This document shows positions 1 to 8,955 of a DNA stretch of 35,859 nt, one piece after another. The notes under the pieces are model-generated. The model searched no databases and was not told where the DNA came from. It worked only from the letters and a program-made list of their open reading frames with translations. Positions within the stretch are counted from its first letter, which is position 1; the number at the start of each line of letters is the position of its first letter. The DNA is from Acidimicrobiales bacterium. Lineage in GTDB: Bacteria > Actinomycetota > Acidimicrobiia > Acidimicrobiales > RAAP-2. The stretch covers positions 1 through 35,859 of the forward strand of contig JADMIJ010000043.1 of assembly GCA_015478655.1 (NCBI GenBank). The letters are read 5' to 3'. Position numbers and translations under genes: made by a program.

Positions 1-257
1 TAGCCCCCGCCGTCGGGGGTGGCGGCCATGCCCACGATGGGCTGGTTGAGGTGGACAGCCCCGGTCGACCCGAAGTAACGGGCGTCACCGAAACTGAAGA
101 CTCCCCCATCCCTGGCCACGGTCCAGTAGCCGCCACCGTCGGAGGTGTCGGCGATGCCCACCACCGGCTGGTTGATGAGGATCGATCCTGTCGATCCACA
201 GAAGGGAAGGTTGCCGAAGTTGAAGATGCCGCCGTCGCTGGCGGTGAGCCGGTAGCC
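1..257 (-). repeat. GYW/FGD-type protein repeats (at least two full units)
   Basis: The minus strand encodes two complete ~42-residue units, beginning [16 protein letters not shown] and [16 protein letters not shown], and the start of a third cut by the window edge. Each unit ends in a linker of the type [14 protein letters not shown]. The units match those at 10660-11397, so two separate secreted proteins in this window share the module. Confidence 0.85.
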
Positions 258-1345
258 GGAAGGGGTCCCGGCCGGTCGATTGCAGGGCACGTTGAGATAG
301 TTGTTGATGTCGATGGGCGCCACGAACAGCCGGCGCACACCCCCGCACGAGTAGTTGGTGCACGTGCTCGGCCAACCGGCGTAGCCAAGCCACCAGCTCC
401 CACCGGCATCCGTGAACAGTGACCCCCCGCCCGGGCCGGCCACGCTCCCGTAGGAGGTGAGGAAGGGCCCACCCAGGGTTGCTGACACGGGCCCAGCGGA
501 CCGCTGCAGGCGGTGAGGGCCTGGGAGTAACTGGCGGACAAGAAGTCTCCCGCCGAGAACAGCAGGCTGTAGGTGCCCCCGTTGAACACGAGTTGAGGGT
601 TGTCGAGGGTGGTCTCCCAGGGAAGATCGGCCTGGTCGACGGTGAGCAGGACGGTCGGCGTGCCGGCAAAGGTCGTTCCGTCCGCCCCGAGCCGGACCGA
701 CCACACCTGGGAGGGAATGGACGAGCTGCCGTCGTTGGACTTCCACACCAGGTAGGCGGCACCGGTGGCCGGGTCGACGAAGGGGCTGGGATCGAGCACG
801 CCTCCCCCGAACCCGCACCACAGCGGCCCGGACGAGTTGTCGGTGAACTGCGGGGTCGGGCTGAGCGACGGGATCGTCGCCACCGAGAGGCAGCTGTGCC
901 CGTTGTCGATGGGGTTGGGACTGACCGAGGCGTCGTAGAACATGACCCAGTGCCCGCCGTAGAAGAAGACGCCGGGCGAGGTCTGGGTGTCGTTGGTCTG
1001 CCATGACGGCACCGTCGGGAGGGCTGTCGAAAGGTTCCCGCCGGTGTACGAACGCCAGCCGCTGGCCGGGTTGCCCGAGGTGTCGATCAGGGCCTGGAGG
1101 TGGTTTCCGAGCGGTGTCCCCGTGGTGAAGGCGTAGTAGGTGCCGTTGGAATAGACCACGTCCGGGTCGGGGGCGTCACCCGCGAAGGCCGGGGTCTGGC
1201 TGACCACGATGGACAGGTGGCCCCTGGTGAGGGCGGCGGCTGGGACGGCCCGGGCGCCGGTCTGGGCCACCACCGCCACGGAGGTCAGTCCCAGAAGGAC
1301 CGCGACCAGCGTCAGTGCCAGTCTCTTCGTGATGGTGGGGCTCAC
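1..1345 (-). pseudogene. Secreted GH43-like glycosidase with C-terminal GYW/FGD repeat domain; frameshifted, cut by the window edge
   Basis: The gene begins at a GTG at 1345 behind a strong AAAGGAGG ribosome site. The first ~38 residues form a signal peptide (TKRLALTLVAVLLGL core). A GH43-like beta-propeller follows: [15 protein letters not shown] near the N-terminus and [17 protein letters not shown] in the middle, the usual sites of the two catalytic Asp residues. In the region where the family has a catalytic Glu (ExP), the protein reads LDNPQ, so activity is uncertain. From about 257 down to base 1 it carries repeats of the type GYW.VA.DGG.F.FGDA, like the protein at 9472-11400. The upstream frame (open to the edge) and the frame encoding [18 protein letters not shown] and the repeats differ by one base. 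The switch lies at about 461-470, in a G/C run. Restoring one base joins them. Family assignment is from motifs. Confidence 0.7.
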
Positions 1346-1455
1346 AGGGCCCTCCTTTCGCCAGGAGAGCCTGGCCCCGTCCTCGATTCCACGCACCGCA
1401 GTCTGACGCGCTCGACCGCCTTCCCACCGGACCGTGATGGGCCCGGCGCTCCTGA

Positions 1456-2538
1456 TCAGGCCTCGACGGCCATCCCGGCGGCAATGGCCTCGTCGATGTG
1501 CCGGCGATCGATGTCGATCTGCTCGGCGACCGATTCGTCCTCGGCCATGACCTCATCGAGATCGGTGGACTCGTAGCCGATGACACCCATGTCGGCAAAG
1601 GTCTGACGCATCTTCGGTCCCCACAGCCCGACGTCCTTCAGGGTGGGGACGATCCTGGTGAACAGCAGGCTGCGAAAGACCTTCTGGCTCTCGCTCTCGT
1701 CGACGTACTTGATGCATGCCTCGGTGTCGTATCCGAGGCGCTCCCACAATTCGTTGGCCAGGAATCGGTCGCGCATCCGATAGCAGGCGTCGGCACAGAA
1801 CTCCTCGCGGTCATCACGTTCGGCCTGGGTCAGCTGCGGGTAGTAGTCGCGCAGGGCCAGGCGCCCGAACATGACGTGGCGGGCCTCGTCCTGCATCACG
1901 TAGGCGTTCACTGCCTTCCCCAACGGATCGCCGGCCGTATTGCGGATGAGGCCGAAGGCGGCCAGGGCCAGGCCCTCGATCAGGACCTGCATGCCCAAGT
2001 AGGTCATGTCCCAGCGCGAATCGCTCAGCACGTCGTCGAGCAGCGACTGGAGGTTGTCGTTGATCGGGTAGGCGATCTCGATCTTGTCGAGATAGCGCGA
2101 GTAGGTCTCGACGTGTCGTGCCTCGTCCATGACCTGGGTGGCGGCGTAGTACTTGGAGTCGATGTCGGGGACGGTCTGCACGATCTTGGCCGTGCAGATC
2201 AGGGCTCCCTGCTCGCCGTGGAGGAACTGGCTGAACTGCCACGCCACCATGTTGCGCCGCACATTGCCACGCTCCTCGGCGGTGAGCTTGTCCCACATCG
2301 TCGAGCCGAAGATGGGTACCAGCTCGTCCGGCATGTCCAGGGGGTTCTCCGGATTCGGGTCATGGGACCAGTCGATCCGCTCCTTGGCGTCCCACTGCTT
2401 CCTCTTGCCCTTGTCATAGAGGTTGATCAGCTTGTCGCGGCCGTTGTCGTAGTCCCAGGTGAACTTGGCCGTGCCCGTCTTGTCTGCGGTCTGCCACCCC
2501 GTCTTGTCCACCGGCAACTGGTACACCTTCGTGGTCAT
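1456..2538 (-). CDS. Ferritin-like diiron protein (putative diiron oxygenase)
   Basis: A 360-residue soluble protein with two helical half-motifs typical of ferritin-like diiron carboxylate enzymes. Candidate iron ligands are E109 (HGEQGAL), E139 and H142 (DEARH), E188 (IEGLALAAF), and E218 and H221 (second DEARH), giving the four-carboxylate, two-histidine set. Related families include R2-like oxidases and AurF-type N-oxygenases; which reaction this one catalyses cannot be told from sequence. It starts at an ATG with GGAG about 8 bases upstream. It reads toward the glycosidase gene, separated by 110 bases, and is divergent from the secreted protein at 2774. No ligand is missing, so the protein should bind metal. 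Confidence 0.85.
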   Translation of the reverse strand: MTTKVYQLPVDKTGWQTADKTGTAKFTWDYDNGRDKLINLYDKGKRKQWDAKERIDWSHDPNPENPLDMPDELVPIFGSTMWDKLTAEERGNVRRNMVAWQFSQFLHGEQGALICTAKIVQTVPDIDSKYYAATQVMDEARHVETYSRYLDKIEIAYPINDNLQSLLDDVLSDSRWDMTYLGMQVLIEGLALAAFGLIRNTAGDPLGKAVNAYVMQDEARHVMFGRLALRDYYPQLTQAERDDREEFCADACYRMRDRFLANELWERLGYDTEACIKYVDESESQKVFRSLLFTRIVPTLKDVGLWGPKMRQTFADMGVIGYESTDLDEVMAEDESVAEQIDIDRRHIDEAIAAGMAVEA

Positions 2539-2569
2539 GGCTGGGCTCCGATCATCCGCTCACCGACAA

Positions 2570-2598
2570 GTCTGAGTGAGCGGCCTCACCGTTGTCAA
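2570..2598 (-). promoter_or_regulatory. Candidate promoter of the ferritin-like gene
   Basis: On the minus strand there is a perfect -35 hexamer TTGACA (2593-2598), a 17-base spacer, and a weak -10, TCAGAC (2570-2575). It lies about 35-60 bases before the ATG at 2538, in the 235-base divergent gap 2539-2773. The poor -10 limits confidence. Confidence 0.35.
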
Positions 2599-2773
2599 TC
2601 GTCGTCGGTGTCCCATCCGACCTTGGCATTTCAAGTTTCGCGGCGTTGAGGTCGATGAATGGAGACGAGGCTGAGCCTCGCATCCGGTAGATCGAGCCAG
2701 TGGTCTCAGAGCAGAGTCCTGCACCCACCTGCTGGTCGCTCGTCTACTCCACGGTCCTACACAGGGAGCCCGC

Positions 2774-3748
2774 GTGAATTCTGGAATACGGACAACGTTG
2801 GTCTCCCGCCGAACCGGTCGGATGGCGTCGGTCGGCCTCCTGGTAATGGCAGCCCTCGCCGCCGGCCTTCCGTTCTCCCCGGCCGCGGGCGGCTCCACGG
2901 CCATGCCGCCAACAACCATCTCGCATTACGAGACGGGCGTCGACGCCGGCACCCTCGTCGCCCAAGGGAAGGCTGCTGGGCAAGCCGGCGCCCAGGGTCT
3001 GGCCATCCTCGACTTCGGACGCCCGGCGGCCAACGGGGCCACATCGGGAACCATGGACTTCGCCGGCAACTTCGTCTCGCTGGCCTCGATCGTCTCCGCC
3101 ACCATCAGCTACGTCCGGGGATACTTCGCCGGTGCAGCCCCAAATCTGCGTCTGGAAGTGGTCATCGGGACGAACAACAGCTGCGGGACGGGGCAACCCT
3201 GCGGGAGCATTGTCTGCGGCTGCAAGTCCGAGCCGCCAAGCTTCACCGCATGGGGAGCTCAGCTGGCCGCCGCTGTCGAGCAGGCCCAATCGGCCACCAA
3301 TTCACTGCGGAGCCGCTCGGGCTACACCGATCGCGTGACAGTTGTCGCCGGGGACGACGCCGAGCCCGCCTTCGACCCGGGCTACCAGAACACCTATGAC
3401 CTCCTGGCCGGCTATGCCAATGCGGTGGGTGGTTTCCAACCGGCCATGATCGACTTCGGCTCCGCCGAGTCGGGCTACTGGTCCAATGATCAGCTGTTGC
3501 AGATTGCCGACGGATTCAGACCCGACGTCGCAGTTCCAGAGGCCTACTTCGGCTCCGAAGTGGCGTCGTGGGCCTCACTCATCTCGTATGCCATGTCACG
3601 CGGACGGGTCCTGACCGTGTACGGGGTGCTGGCCAACACCGGCGGCGGCGGCTACAGCCCGCCGGTCGGTTACGCCTCGCTGGTGAATGCCATTCGGCCG
3701 ATCACGGGGCAGACAGCAATCCGGTGGTCCTCGGACATAAACCACTAG
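2774..3748 (+). CDS. Secreted protein of unknown function
   Basis: A 324-residue protein starting at GTG with AGGGAG a few bases upstream. The first ~40 residues look like an export signal: an Arg-rich start, then VGLLVMAALAAGLPF, then an Ala/Gly-rich cleavage region. The mature part has recurrent segments ending in Asp or Glu (AILDFGRP, VVAGDDAEP, AMIDFGSAE, VAVPEAYFG), a spacing that could fit a TIM-barrel-like glycosidase fold; this is a guess. The short segment CGTGQPCGSIVCGC holds four Cys, which would suit disulphides in an exported protein. I do not recognise the family. It ends 19 bases from the convergent TetR gene with no obvious hairpin between. Confidence 0.7.
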   Translation: MNSGIRTTLVSRRTGRMASVGLLVMAALAAGLPFSPAAGGSTAMPPTTISHYETGVDAGTLVAQGKAAGQAGAQGLAILDFGRPAANGATSGTMDFAGNFVSLASIVSATISYVRGYFAGAAPNLRLEVVIGTNNSCGTGQPCGSIVCGCKSEPPSFTAWGAQLAAAVEQAQSATNSLRSRSGYTDRVTVVAGDDAEPAFDPGYQNTYDLLAGYANAVGGFQPAMIDFGSAESGYWSNDQLLQIADGFRPDVAVPEAYFGSEVASWASLISYAMSRGRVLTVYGVLANTGGGGYSPPVGYASLVNAIRPITGQTAIRWSSDINH

Positions 3749-3767
3749 TCCGGCGGCACACGGACGA

Positions 3768-4547
3768 CTACGAGGACGTCGGCGTGAAGTCGGGGTCCGG
3801 CTCGAAGAAGTGGTGGATCAGGGCCTCGATGCCGGCGGCAAACAGCGTCCACTTCTGATCCTCGCCGTTGGGCCCGGTGGGGAGGACGACGCCATCGATG
3901 TGCCCATCGATGCGCTGTCGCAGAGAACATCCCTCGGAATAGGCCGTCACCGCGATGGTGAACTGGCGCTCGGTCCACGGCTGACGGATCCGTAGGCCGA
4001 AGAGCCCCATGAGCCCTGAGAGCGTCTCCACCCAGAACTCGACCACCGCCTCGTAGCCCTCGGACAGGGCTGTCAACAGCCGTTTGCCCTGGTCAGGGTG
4101 GGCCGGGGTGGTGGCCATGGCCACAACGCTGATCCAGAGGGACCAGTTCGTCGAATCGGCAAGGGCGCGGCTGCTCGCCTCCCCACCGACCCGGCATACC
4201 TGCCGGAGGGCGCCGGCACGCGACTCCGGCGTCGACAGGTCGAGGCCATCGAAGATCCCACTGACCGCCTCCATCGTCAGACCTATTTCCGGTCGTCCCC
4301 GGTCCTGGGCGATCGACACGAGCACGTCGGCTTGGTAGTCGGCCTGGTTCTCCCAGACGCGCCCGATGACCGAGGCATTGGTCACCCGCAGCCCCGATTC
4401 CCTCTCCACGCGCTCGAACACCCGCTTGAAGGTCAGATTTTTCGACGCTGTTTCAAGCCCCTCTTCGTGCAGGATCTCCTGCCCGGCGGCCAGCAAGGAG
4501 GCCCGGAGATCCTCCCGGCTCTGCTTCGTCTGGCGCTTTCCGCTCAT
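3768..4547 (-). CDS. TetR-like transcriptional regulator
   Basis: A 259-residue protein with an N-terminal helix-turn-helix of TetR type. LRASLLAAGQEILHEEGLE is helix 1, and VTNASVIGRVWENQADYQADVL is the recognition helix region with an aromatic shortly after it. The remainder is a helical ligand-binding domain that I cannot assign to a ligand. I chose the ATG at 4547; the frame stays open to a TTG at 4583, but the HTH and its short basic lead (SGKRQTKQSRED) fit the later start. The neighbour at 4716 is divergent, with a 168-base gap that could hold an operator, so the PIG-L gene is a possible target. No clear palindrome was seen there. Confidence 0.8.
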   Translation of the reverse strand: MSGKRQTKQSREDLRASLLAAGQEILHEEGLETASKNLTFKRVFERVERESGLRVTNASVIGRVWENQADYQADVLVSIAQDRGRPEIGLTMEAVSGIFDGLDLSTPESRAGALRQVCRVGGEASSRALADSTNWSLWISVVAMATTPAHPDQGKRLLTALSEGYEAVVEFWVETLSGLMGLFGLRIRQPWTERQFTIAVTAYSEGCSLRQRIDGHIDGVVLPTGPNGEDQKWTLFAAGIEALIHHFFEPDPDFTPTSS

Positions 4548-4715
4548 CGACCGAGTCTCGGTACCGCGGGTGCGGGTTGTCAATAGTGGCAGGTCGGCTG
4601 ACCCAATCGCTGCTCAGGTGCACGGGGATGGCTGCACCGGGGCCGATCCGGGCAAGCCCGAAACGCTGAAGGGCGGGCCACCGGGGGCCTCCGTGGTCGG
4701 CGCTACCCTGGGCCG

Positions 4716-5486
4716 ATGGACGACAGAGCGATGTGGGGAGCCCTCGATCCCGAGGTGCTCGAACGGATCACAGTGGTGTCGCCGCACTTCGACGACGCCG
4801 CCATGGGCGCCGGCCATCTCCTGCTCACCTATCCGGGGAGCACCGTCATCACGGTCCTGGCCGGTGAGCCGCCTTCCTATCCGGACGAGGTTTCGCCCTG
4901 GGACGCGGCCGGTGGTTTCACGAAGGGCGACAACGTGGTGAAGGCCAGGCAGCAGGAGGACCTGGCCGCCATGACGCGGCTGTCGTCGGAGCACATCTGG
5001 CTTGACTTTCCGGACCATCAATACCTCCCGGTCGATGCGCGGCCCACGCCCGACGACGTCGGCCCCGCCCTGGAGCGGGCCATCAGGGCCACCGGCGCCT
5101 CCGCCGTCTTCCTTCCCATGGGCATTGCCAACCCGGATCACGTCTTGAGCCACGATGCCGGCATCCTGGCCCGTGCCGCCATCGGGGACGGCGAGGGCAC
5201 TCCGGCGTGGTTCTGTTACGAGGACCAGGGGTACAAGCACCTCCCCGGAATGCTGGCCTGGCGGATCTCGAAGCTGTTCAGAGGTGGGCTGTGGCCGACG
5301 CCAGCCCTCGTGCCCGTCGAGCTCGACGTGGATCGCAAGACCGCGGCGCTGATGGAATACGCCTCGCAAATCCCACCGCTGGAGCAGGACCATCTGCTGC
5401 GCGAGCGAATTGCGGCCAACGTTCCCGAGCAGTACTGGCGGCTGGCCCCGCCACCCCCGGGTTGGGAGGGTCTCTACAACGACTGA
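4716..5486 (+). CDS. PIG-L (LmbE-like) family deacetylase
   Basis: A 256-residue member of the zinc-dependent N-acetylglucosaminyl deacetylase family, which includes MshB and Mca of mycothiol metabolism. The metal-binding motif near the N-terminus is SPHFDDAAMGAG (residues 22-33), a variant of PHPDDE in which the final Glu is Ala. The downstream HPDH-like element reads NPDHVLSHDAG near residue 142. The full length fits the family, and no signal peptide is present. The substrate is unknown; it lacks features that would let me call MshB or Mca. It is followed by a convergent WYL regulator after 104 bases. Confidence 0.82.
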   Translation: MDDRAMWGALDPEVLERITVVSPHFDDAAMGAGHLLLTYPGSTVITVLAGEPPSYPDEVSPWDAAGGFTKGDNVVKARQQEDLAAMTRLSSEHIWLDFPDHQYLPVDARPTPDDVGPALERAIRATGASAVFLPMGIANPDHVLSHDAGILARAAIGDGEGTPAWFCYEDQGYKHLPGMLAWRISKLFRGGLWPTPALVPVELDVDRKTAALMEYASQIPPLEQDHLLRERIAANVPEQYWRLAPPPPGWEGLYND

Positions 5487-5559
5487 CGCGCCGAGGGAGT
5501 GCTGAGGTCGCATTGTCCATGAGAGCGGCGGGGATGGCGGTGGCGGATTCGCCGATGTC

Positions 5560-5598
5560 CCGGCTGGACCGTGACCGGGTCGTGGGCCGGTCAGCCGG
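5560..5598. terminator. Possible bidirectional hairpin between convergent genes
   Basis: CCGGCTGGACC (5560-5570) pairs with GGTCAGCCGG (5589-5598) except for one bulged base. It lies where the PIG-L gene and the WYL regulator converge and slightly overlaps the end of the latter. There is no T-run. Confidence 0.25.
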
Positions 5599-6565
5599 GT
5601 TGGTCGTGCTGAGCGGCACGGCCGAAGCGATCAACCCATTCACGGACGTGGTCGAGCATCGCGGGCGGTGCGATCACTTCGAAGTCTGACCCGGTGACGC
5701 CAAGGGCCACCATCGGCCAGTCCAGTGAGTCCGCGGACATCCGCAGGAGGCACCGGTCATCGTCGATGTGCTCGACGGTCCCCCACCGTCCGATGCGAGC
5801 GCGCACGAAGGCGGCCGGGGCATGGACCAGCGCTTCGACCTCGTAACGCGTGGCCAGATTGTCGATGCCCGCCCGCACGAACTCGGCGGCATCACCGGTC
5901 GGCAATTGGCGTTGGGGAAAAGCAGCGCCCGTGCTGTGGGGCTCGCTCAGCCGATCGAGGCGGAAGCTTCGCCAGTCGAAGCGGGTGAGATCCCAGGCCA
6001 CCAGATACCAGCGCCGGCCGAGCAGGACCAGCCGGTGGGGCTCGACGTGGCGCACGGCGCGCTCGTTCTCGCGGGTGGTGTAGGTGAACTCCAGCCGTTC
6101 GGCGTCCCGGCAGGCCTGCGCGATCGTGGTCAGGACGCCGGCGTCGACGCTCGGAGCACCGTCGCCCCACTGCGCCGGGACGGTCATGGCGGCCAAGGCG
6201 TCGATCCGGCGGCGCAGCCGCGACGGAACCACCCGCACGATCTTGGTGAGGGCGCGGACCGAGGATTCTTCGATCCCGATGACGGTGCCGCCCTGGATGG
6301 CCGCTTGCAGTCCCACGCCGATGGCAACCGCCTCCTCGTCGTCGAGGACCAGGGGCGGGAGGACGGCACCCGGTGCGAGCTGATAGCCGCCGTCGATTCC
6401 TCGCTGCGCTTCCACCGGGTAGCCCAACTCTCGCAATCTGTCGATGTCACGACGGAGCGTTCGTGTCGAGACCCCGAGTCGCTCGGCCAGATCGTCCCCG
6501 GGCCAGAAACGGCGGGTCTGCAACAACGACAGCAGTCGAAGGGTCCGTGAGCTCGTATTGGCCAT
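5591..6565 (-). CDS. WYL-domain helix-turn-helix regulator (YafY/PafC type)
   Basis: A 324-residue regulator. Residues 5-60 form an HTH_11/DeoR-like winged helix (LAERLGVSTRTLRRDIDRL, then GIDGGYQL as the wing). Residues ~140-240 form a WYL domain, with GRRWYLVAWDLTRFDWRSF carrying the W-Y-L signature, followed by a C-terminal extension (WCX). WYL proteins bind nucleic acids or nucleotides and often control divergent genes or DNA-damage responses. The start ATG is 88 bases from the divergent DinB-like gene at 6654. This pairing of a YafY-type regulator with a small neighbouring protein is common, so the DinB gene is the likely target. Confidence 0.9.
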   Translation of the reverse strand: MANTSSRTLRLLSLLQTRRFWPGDDLAERLGVSTRTLRRDIDRLRELGYPVEAQRGIDGGYQLAPGAVLPPLVLDDEEAVAIGVGLQAAIQGGTVIGIEESSVRALTKIVRVVPSRLRRRIDALAAMTVPAQWGDGAPSVDAGVLTTIAQACRDAERLEFTYTTRENERAVRHVEPHRLVLLGRRWYLVAWDLTRFDWRSFRLDRLSEPHSTGAAFPQRQLPTGDAAEFVRAGIDNLATRYEVEALVHAPAAFVRARIGRWGTVEHIDDDRCLLRMSADSLDWPMVALGVTGSDFEVIAPPAMLDHVREWVDRFGRAAQHDQPG

Positions 6566-6653
6566 CTCGACCAGTATTCCGCTATTTAGGACAGAAAATG
6601 GCCGCTAGTGGATTTAGGTTGGATTCGACGGCAAACGACGAAAGGACCCGACC

Positions 6654-7193
6654 ATGGAAACCGACGTACCGATCAGGGCACAACGTGAACGGACCGACCT
6701 GCTGCAGACGCTGGCCAAGCACCGGGGCTTCCTCCGACAGACGGTGCGGGACATGACGGACGAACAGGCTGGGCAGCATTCCACCGTCAGCGCCCTCTGC
6801 CTCGGCGGTCTGATCAAACACGTTGCCGACGTCGAGTCGAGCTGGGTGGATTTCATCCTGGACGGTCCGGCGGCGATGGCCTCAGCCGGCGATGATTGGA
6901 GCGCCGATTCGAGCGCCGGCAGCTGGGAGGCGAGGTTCCAGATGTCCCCGGGCGAAACCCTCCCCGGCTTGCTCGAGCACTACCAGGAGGTGGCGACGCG
7001 CACCGACGGCGTCGTGGTCAGCCTCCCCGACCTCGATGCCGACCATCCGCTGCCTGAGGCGCCCTGGTTCGAGCAGGGAGGCCGGTGGTCCGCTCGTCGG
7101 GTCCTCCTCCACATCATCGCCGAAACCGCCCAGCACGCCGGGCACGCCGACATCATCCGCGAGTCCATCGACGGCTCCAAGACCATGGGGTAG
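6654..7193 (+). CDS. DinB/DUF664 family protein
   Basis: A 179-residue protein of the DinB-like four-helix superfamily (DUF664 or mycothiol-dependent type). The helical segments carry the usual metal-site histidines: GGLIKHVADVE near residue 57, and the closing segment RVLLHIIAETAQHAGHADIIRESIDG. Relatives act as thiol (mycothiol or bacillithiol) transferases, but the substrate here is unknown. The ATG is preceded by GAAAGGAC at a good spacing. It is divergent from the WYL regulator, which probably controls it. A TTTAGG element occurs twice in the 88-base gap (about 6584 and 6612). Confidence 0.85.
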   Translation: METDVPIRAQRERTDLLQTLAKHRGFLRQTVRDMTDEQAGQHSTVSALCLGGLIKHVADVESSWVDFILDGPAAMASAGDDWSADSSAGSWEARFQMSPGETLPGLLEHYQEVATRTDGVVVSLPDLDADHPLPEAPWFEQGGRWSARRVLLHIIAETAQHAGHADIIRESIDGSKTMG

Positions 7194-7286
7194 GGCCGTC
7201 ACCATCGTTCCGGCGCTCCCGTAGGGATGGCCCATTGGAGGGAGATGGGAGCCCGGTCGCATCCAGGAGTTCCACCGGACGGCCGC

Positions 7287-7598
7287 TCAGCGAGCCCGCC
7301 ACCGGGGTTCCCGCCCCTCACCGGTGGCCAGCCGTCCCTCTCGGGCATCATCGGTGGCCGCGGCCACGATGCGCATGGTCTCCCCGAAGCGGATGGCGTC
7401 GACGGGGCCGAGGCTCTGCGACCGCACCGCCACCTCCTTGGTGGCACGAGCTGCCAGCGGAGCGGCGGCAAGCAGTCGATCGGCCAGGGACCGGGCCTCG
7501 ACCATGAGCTGATCGTGGGGTACCACCCAACCGGCGAGGCCTATTTCCTTGGCACGTGAGGCATCGATCCGTTCACCGGTGAGAAGCAGCTCCATGGC
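7287..7598 (-). pseudogene. Enoyl-CoA hydratase, C-terminal part (after in-frame TAG)
   Basis: This is the same reading frame as 7599-8063, continuing directly after the TAG. It encodes the normal C-terminal third of a crotonase: AMELLLTGERIDASRAKEIGLAGWVV, a helical region, and the typical ending EGREPRWRAR. An ATG at 7595 directly after the stop could allow internal initiation, but there is no convincing ribosome site. Together the two parts give 258 codons, the usual family length. Without the first part, this piece lacks the CoA-binding and oxyanion-hole residues. Confidence 0.75.
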
Positions 7599-8063
7599 CT
7601 ACTGCCAGTTGATCCGCTGAGGCAGTCGTATCGCCCCGACAATGGTGGGGAACCCGAGGCGGACCTCGGGGAAGCCGAATTCCGCCCGCTCGCTGGCGAT
7701 GACGAAGTCGCACCAGGTGACCAGGGTGAGCCCGTAGCCCAGGCAGTAGCCGTTGACCGCGGCGATGACCGGCTTGTAGATCTCCCATCCGCTCTCGAAC
7801 GAGTTGACCGTGGGCTTCTCCCAGAACGTCCCGGGGAATTCGCCCGTGGACCCGGTCCCGTCCCGCATGTCGCCTCCGGCGCAGAACGCCGTGCCCGCTC
7901 CGGTGACGATGGCCACCCACGCCTCCTCGTCTTCTCGAAATCGGGAGAAGGCCCTATTGAGCGCGCTACGCATCTCCCCGTTGATGGCGTTGAGGGAGTC
8001 GGGCCGGTTGTATGTGATGGTGGCAACATGACCGTCGAGCTCGTAGGTGGCGGGCAGGCTCAT
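7599..8063 (-). pseudogene. Enoyl-CoA hydratase/isomerase, N-terminal part ending at in-frame TAG
   Basis: It encodes the crotonase N-terminal two thirds (ATG at 8063). ATITYNRPDSLNAI is the CoA site, and GAGTAFCAGGDM and AAVNGYCLGYGLTL form the oxyanion hole. In SERAEFGFPEVRLGF the E/E pair lies where family acid residues sit. The frame stops at TAG (7599-7601) exactly inside the conserved stretch RLPQRINWQ-stop-AMELLLTGE. In relatives that position is usually Arg, Gln or Lys, so a CAG-to-TAG change would explain it. The product would lack the C-terminal helices that cap the active site and drive trimerisation. Probably a recent pseudogene, or a sequencing error. Confidence 0.8.
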
Positions 8064-8166
8064 CCCGAAAGCATGCCCCACTCGGAACGGAGCCACGACC
8101 GCTCGGTGCTGGGCCGGATCTCCTTGATCGTTCCCCCGGGCCCCAGAAGCACTAGATCACAGCGGC

Positions 8167-8721
8167 TCAGGCTCCGCTCGGCCGACAGCCGCCCGCCGGC
8201 CATCCCCAGATCGCGAGCACGGCGGGTGGAACGGTGATGGAACACGGCGTGCCCTGACCGGTATTTCCTGCGGCGTAGGCGATCCATTGGCCGCCCATCG
8301 GCTGCTGGAAGAGGTAGTACGAGCCGGCGTCCTGGGACGATATCTGGGCCTGGGTCGGAGAGGAAGGGTTGGAGGATGGAGCGGGGACCAACCGGGCGCC
8401 GGCCCAATGGATGTTGGTCTCCTTGTCCAAGGCGTAGTAGGTCAACCCCGGTGCGAGGCCGGTGAACTCGGCCACCGGGATGCTGTTCAACCCGGCGGCG
8501 GCCGCCACCAACTGCGTCCGCACCGCATCGGTGACCTGGACGTTCATTGCCAGTGCCGAGGACTGGGACGAGGTCGATGGGGATCCCGATGAGCTCGTGG
8601 TGGTCCGGGTCGCAGTGGTGGTTGTCGTTCCACTCTGCGCCGTGGAGGAGCTGGAGCAGGCGGTCATCGCCAACGAAGCGGACAGCAACGCGGCGCAGCC
8701 CAACAACGATCGAGTCTTCAT
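8167..8721 (-). CDS. Secreted lipoprotein of unknown function
   Basis: A 184-residue protein with a lipoprotein signal peptide: MKTRSLLG, a hydrophobic core, then the lipobox MTAC around residue 22. A Ser/Thr-rich linker of about 35 residues follows, as is common in actinobacterial lipoproteins. The C-terminal ~120 residues have no family that I recognise; TYYALDKETNIHWAGARLVP and SYYLFQQPMGGQWIAY suggest a small beta-rich domain. I chose the ATG at 8721, which has GGAG six bases before it; an ATG at 8733 is also in frame. It lies upstream of the broken hydratase on the same strand. Confidence 0.75.
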   Translation of the reverse strand: MKTRSLLGCAALLSASLAMTACSSSSTAQSGTTTTTATRTTTSSSGSPSTSSQSSALAMNVQVTDAVRTQLVAAAAGLNSIPVAEFTGLAPGLTYYALDKETNIHWAGARLVPAPSSNPSSPTQAQISSQDAGSYYLFQQPMGGQWIAYAAGNTGQGTPCSITVPPAVLAIWGWPAGGCRPSGA

Positions 8722-8955
8722 CTGCCGCTCCATTTCGCGATCCGCACCGGCGCGGTCCTGTGTGCGCCGACCTCAGGCATGATCGCAGACGTTACTGCCG
8801 GGTTCCGACCGGAGGTTGGCAATCCGGTCGGTTGCTTTGGAGGCTCCTCGTCTTCAGCGTGGCGATTCAACCGCCACTGAAACCGAGCCATGCCGACCGA
8901 CCCCTACGCCGATCGCCTGCGGCGATGGCGCTACCGCGCCAATCTGAGCGGATCG

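Noticed and set aside
1498..2649. 383-residue open frame on the plus strand opposite the ferritin-like gene
   Set aside because: Its sequence is Val/Leu/Gly/His-rich without motif, whereas the minus strand carries both DEARH motifs; a GC-rich shadow.
7599..7601. TAG read as pyrrolysine or a reassigned codon
   Set aside because: TAG is the normal stop of intact genes (for example at 13230 and 17578), and no pyl genes are in the window.
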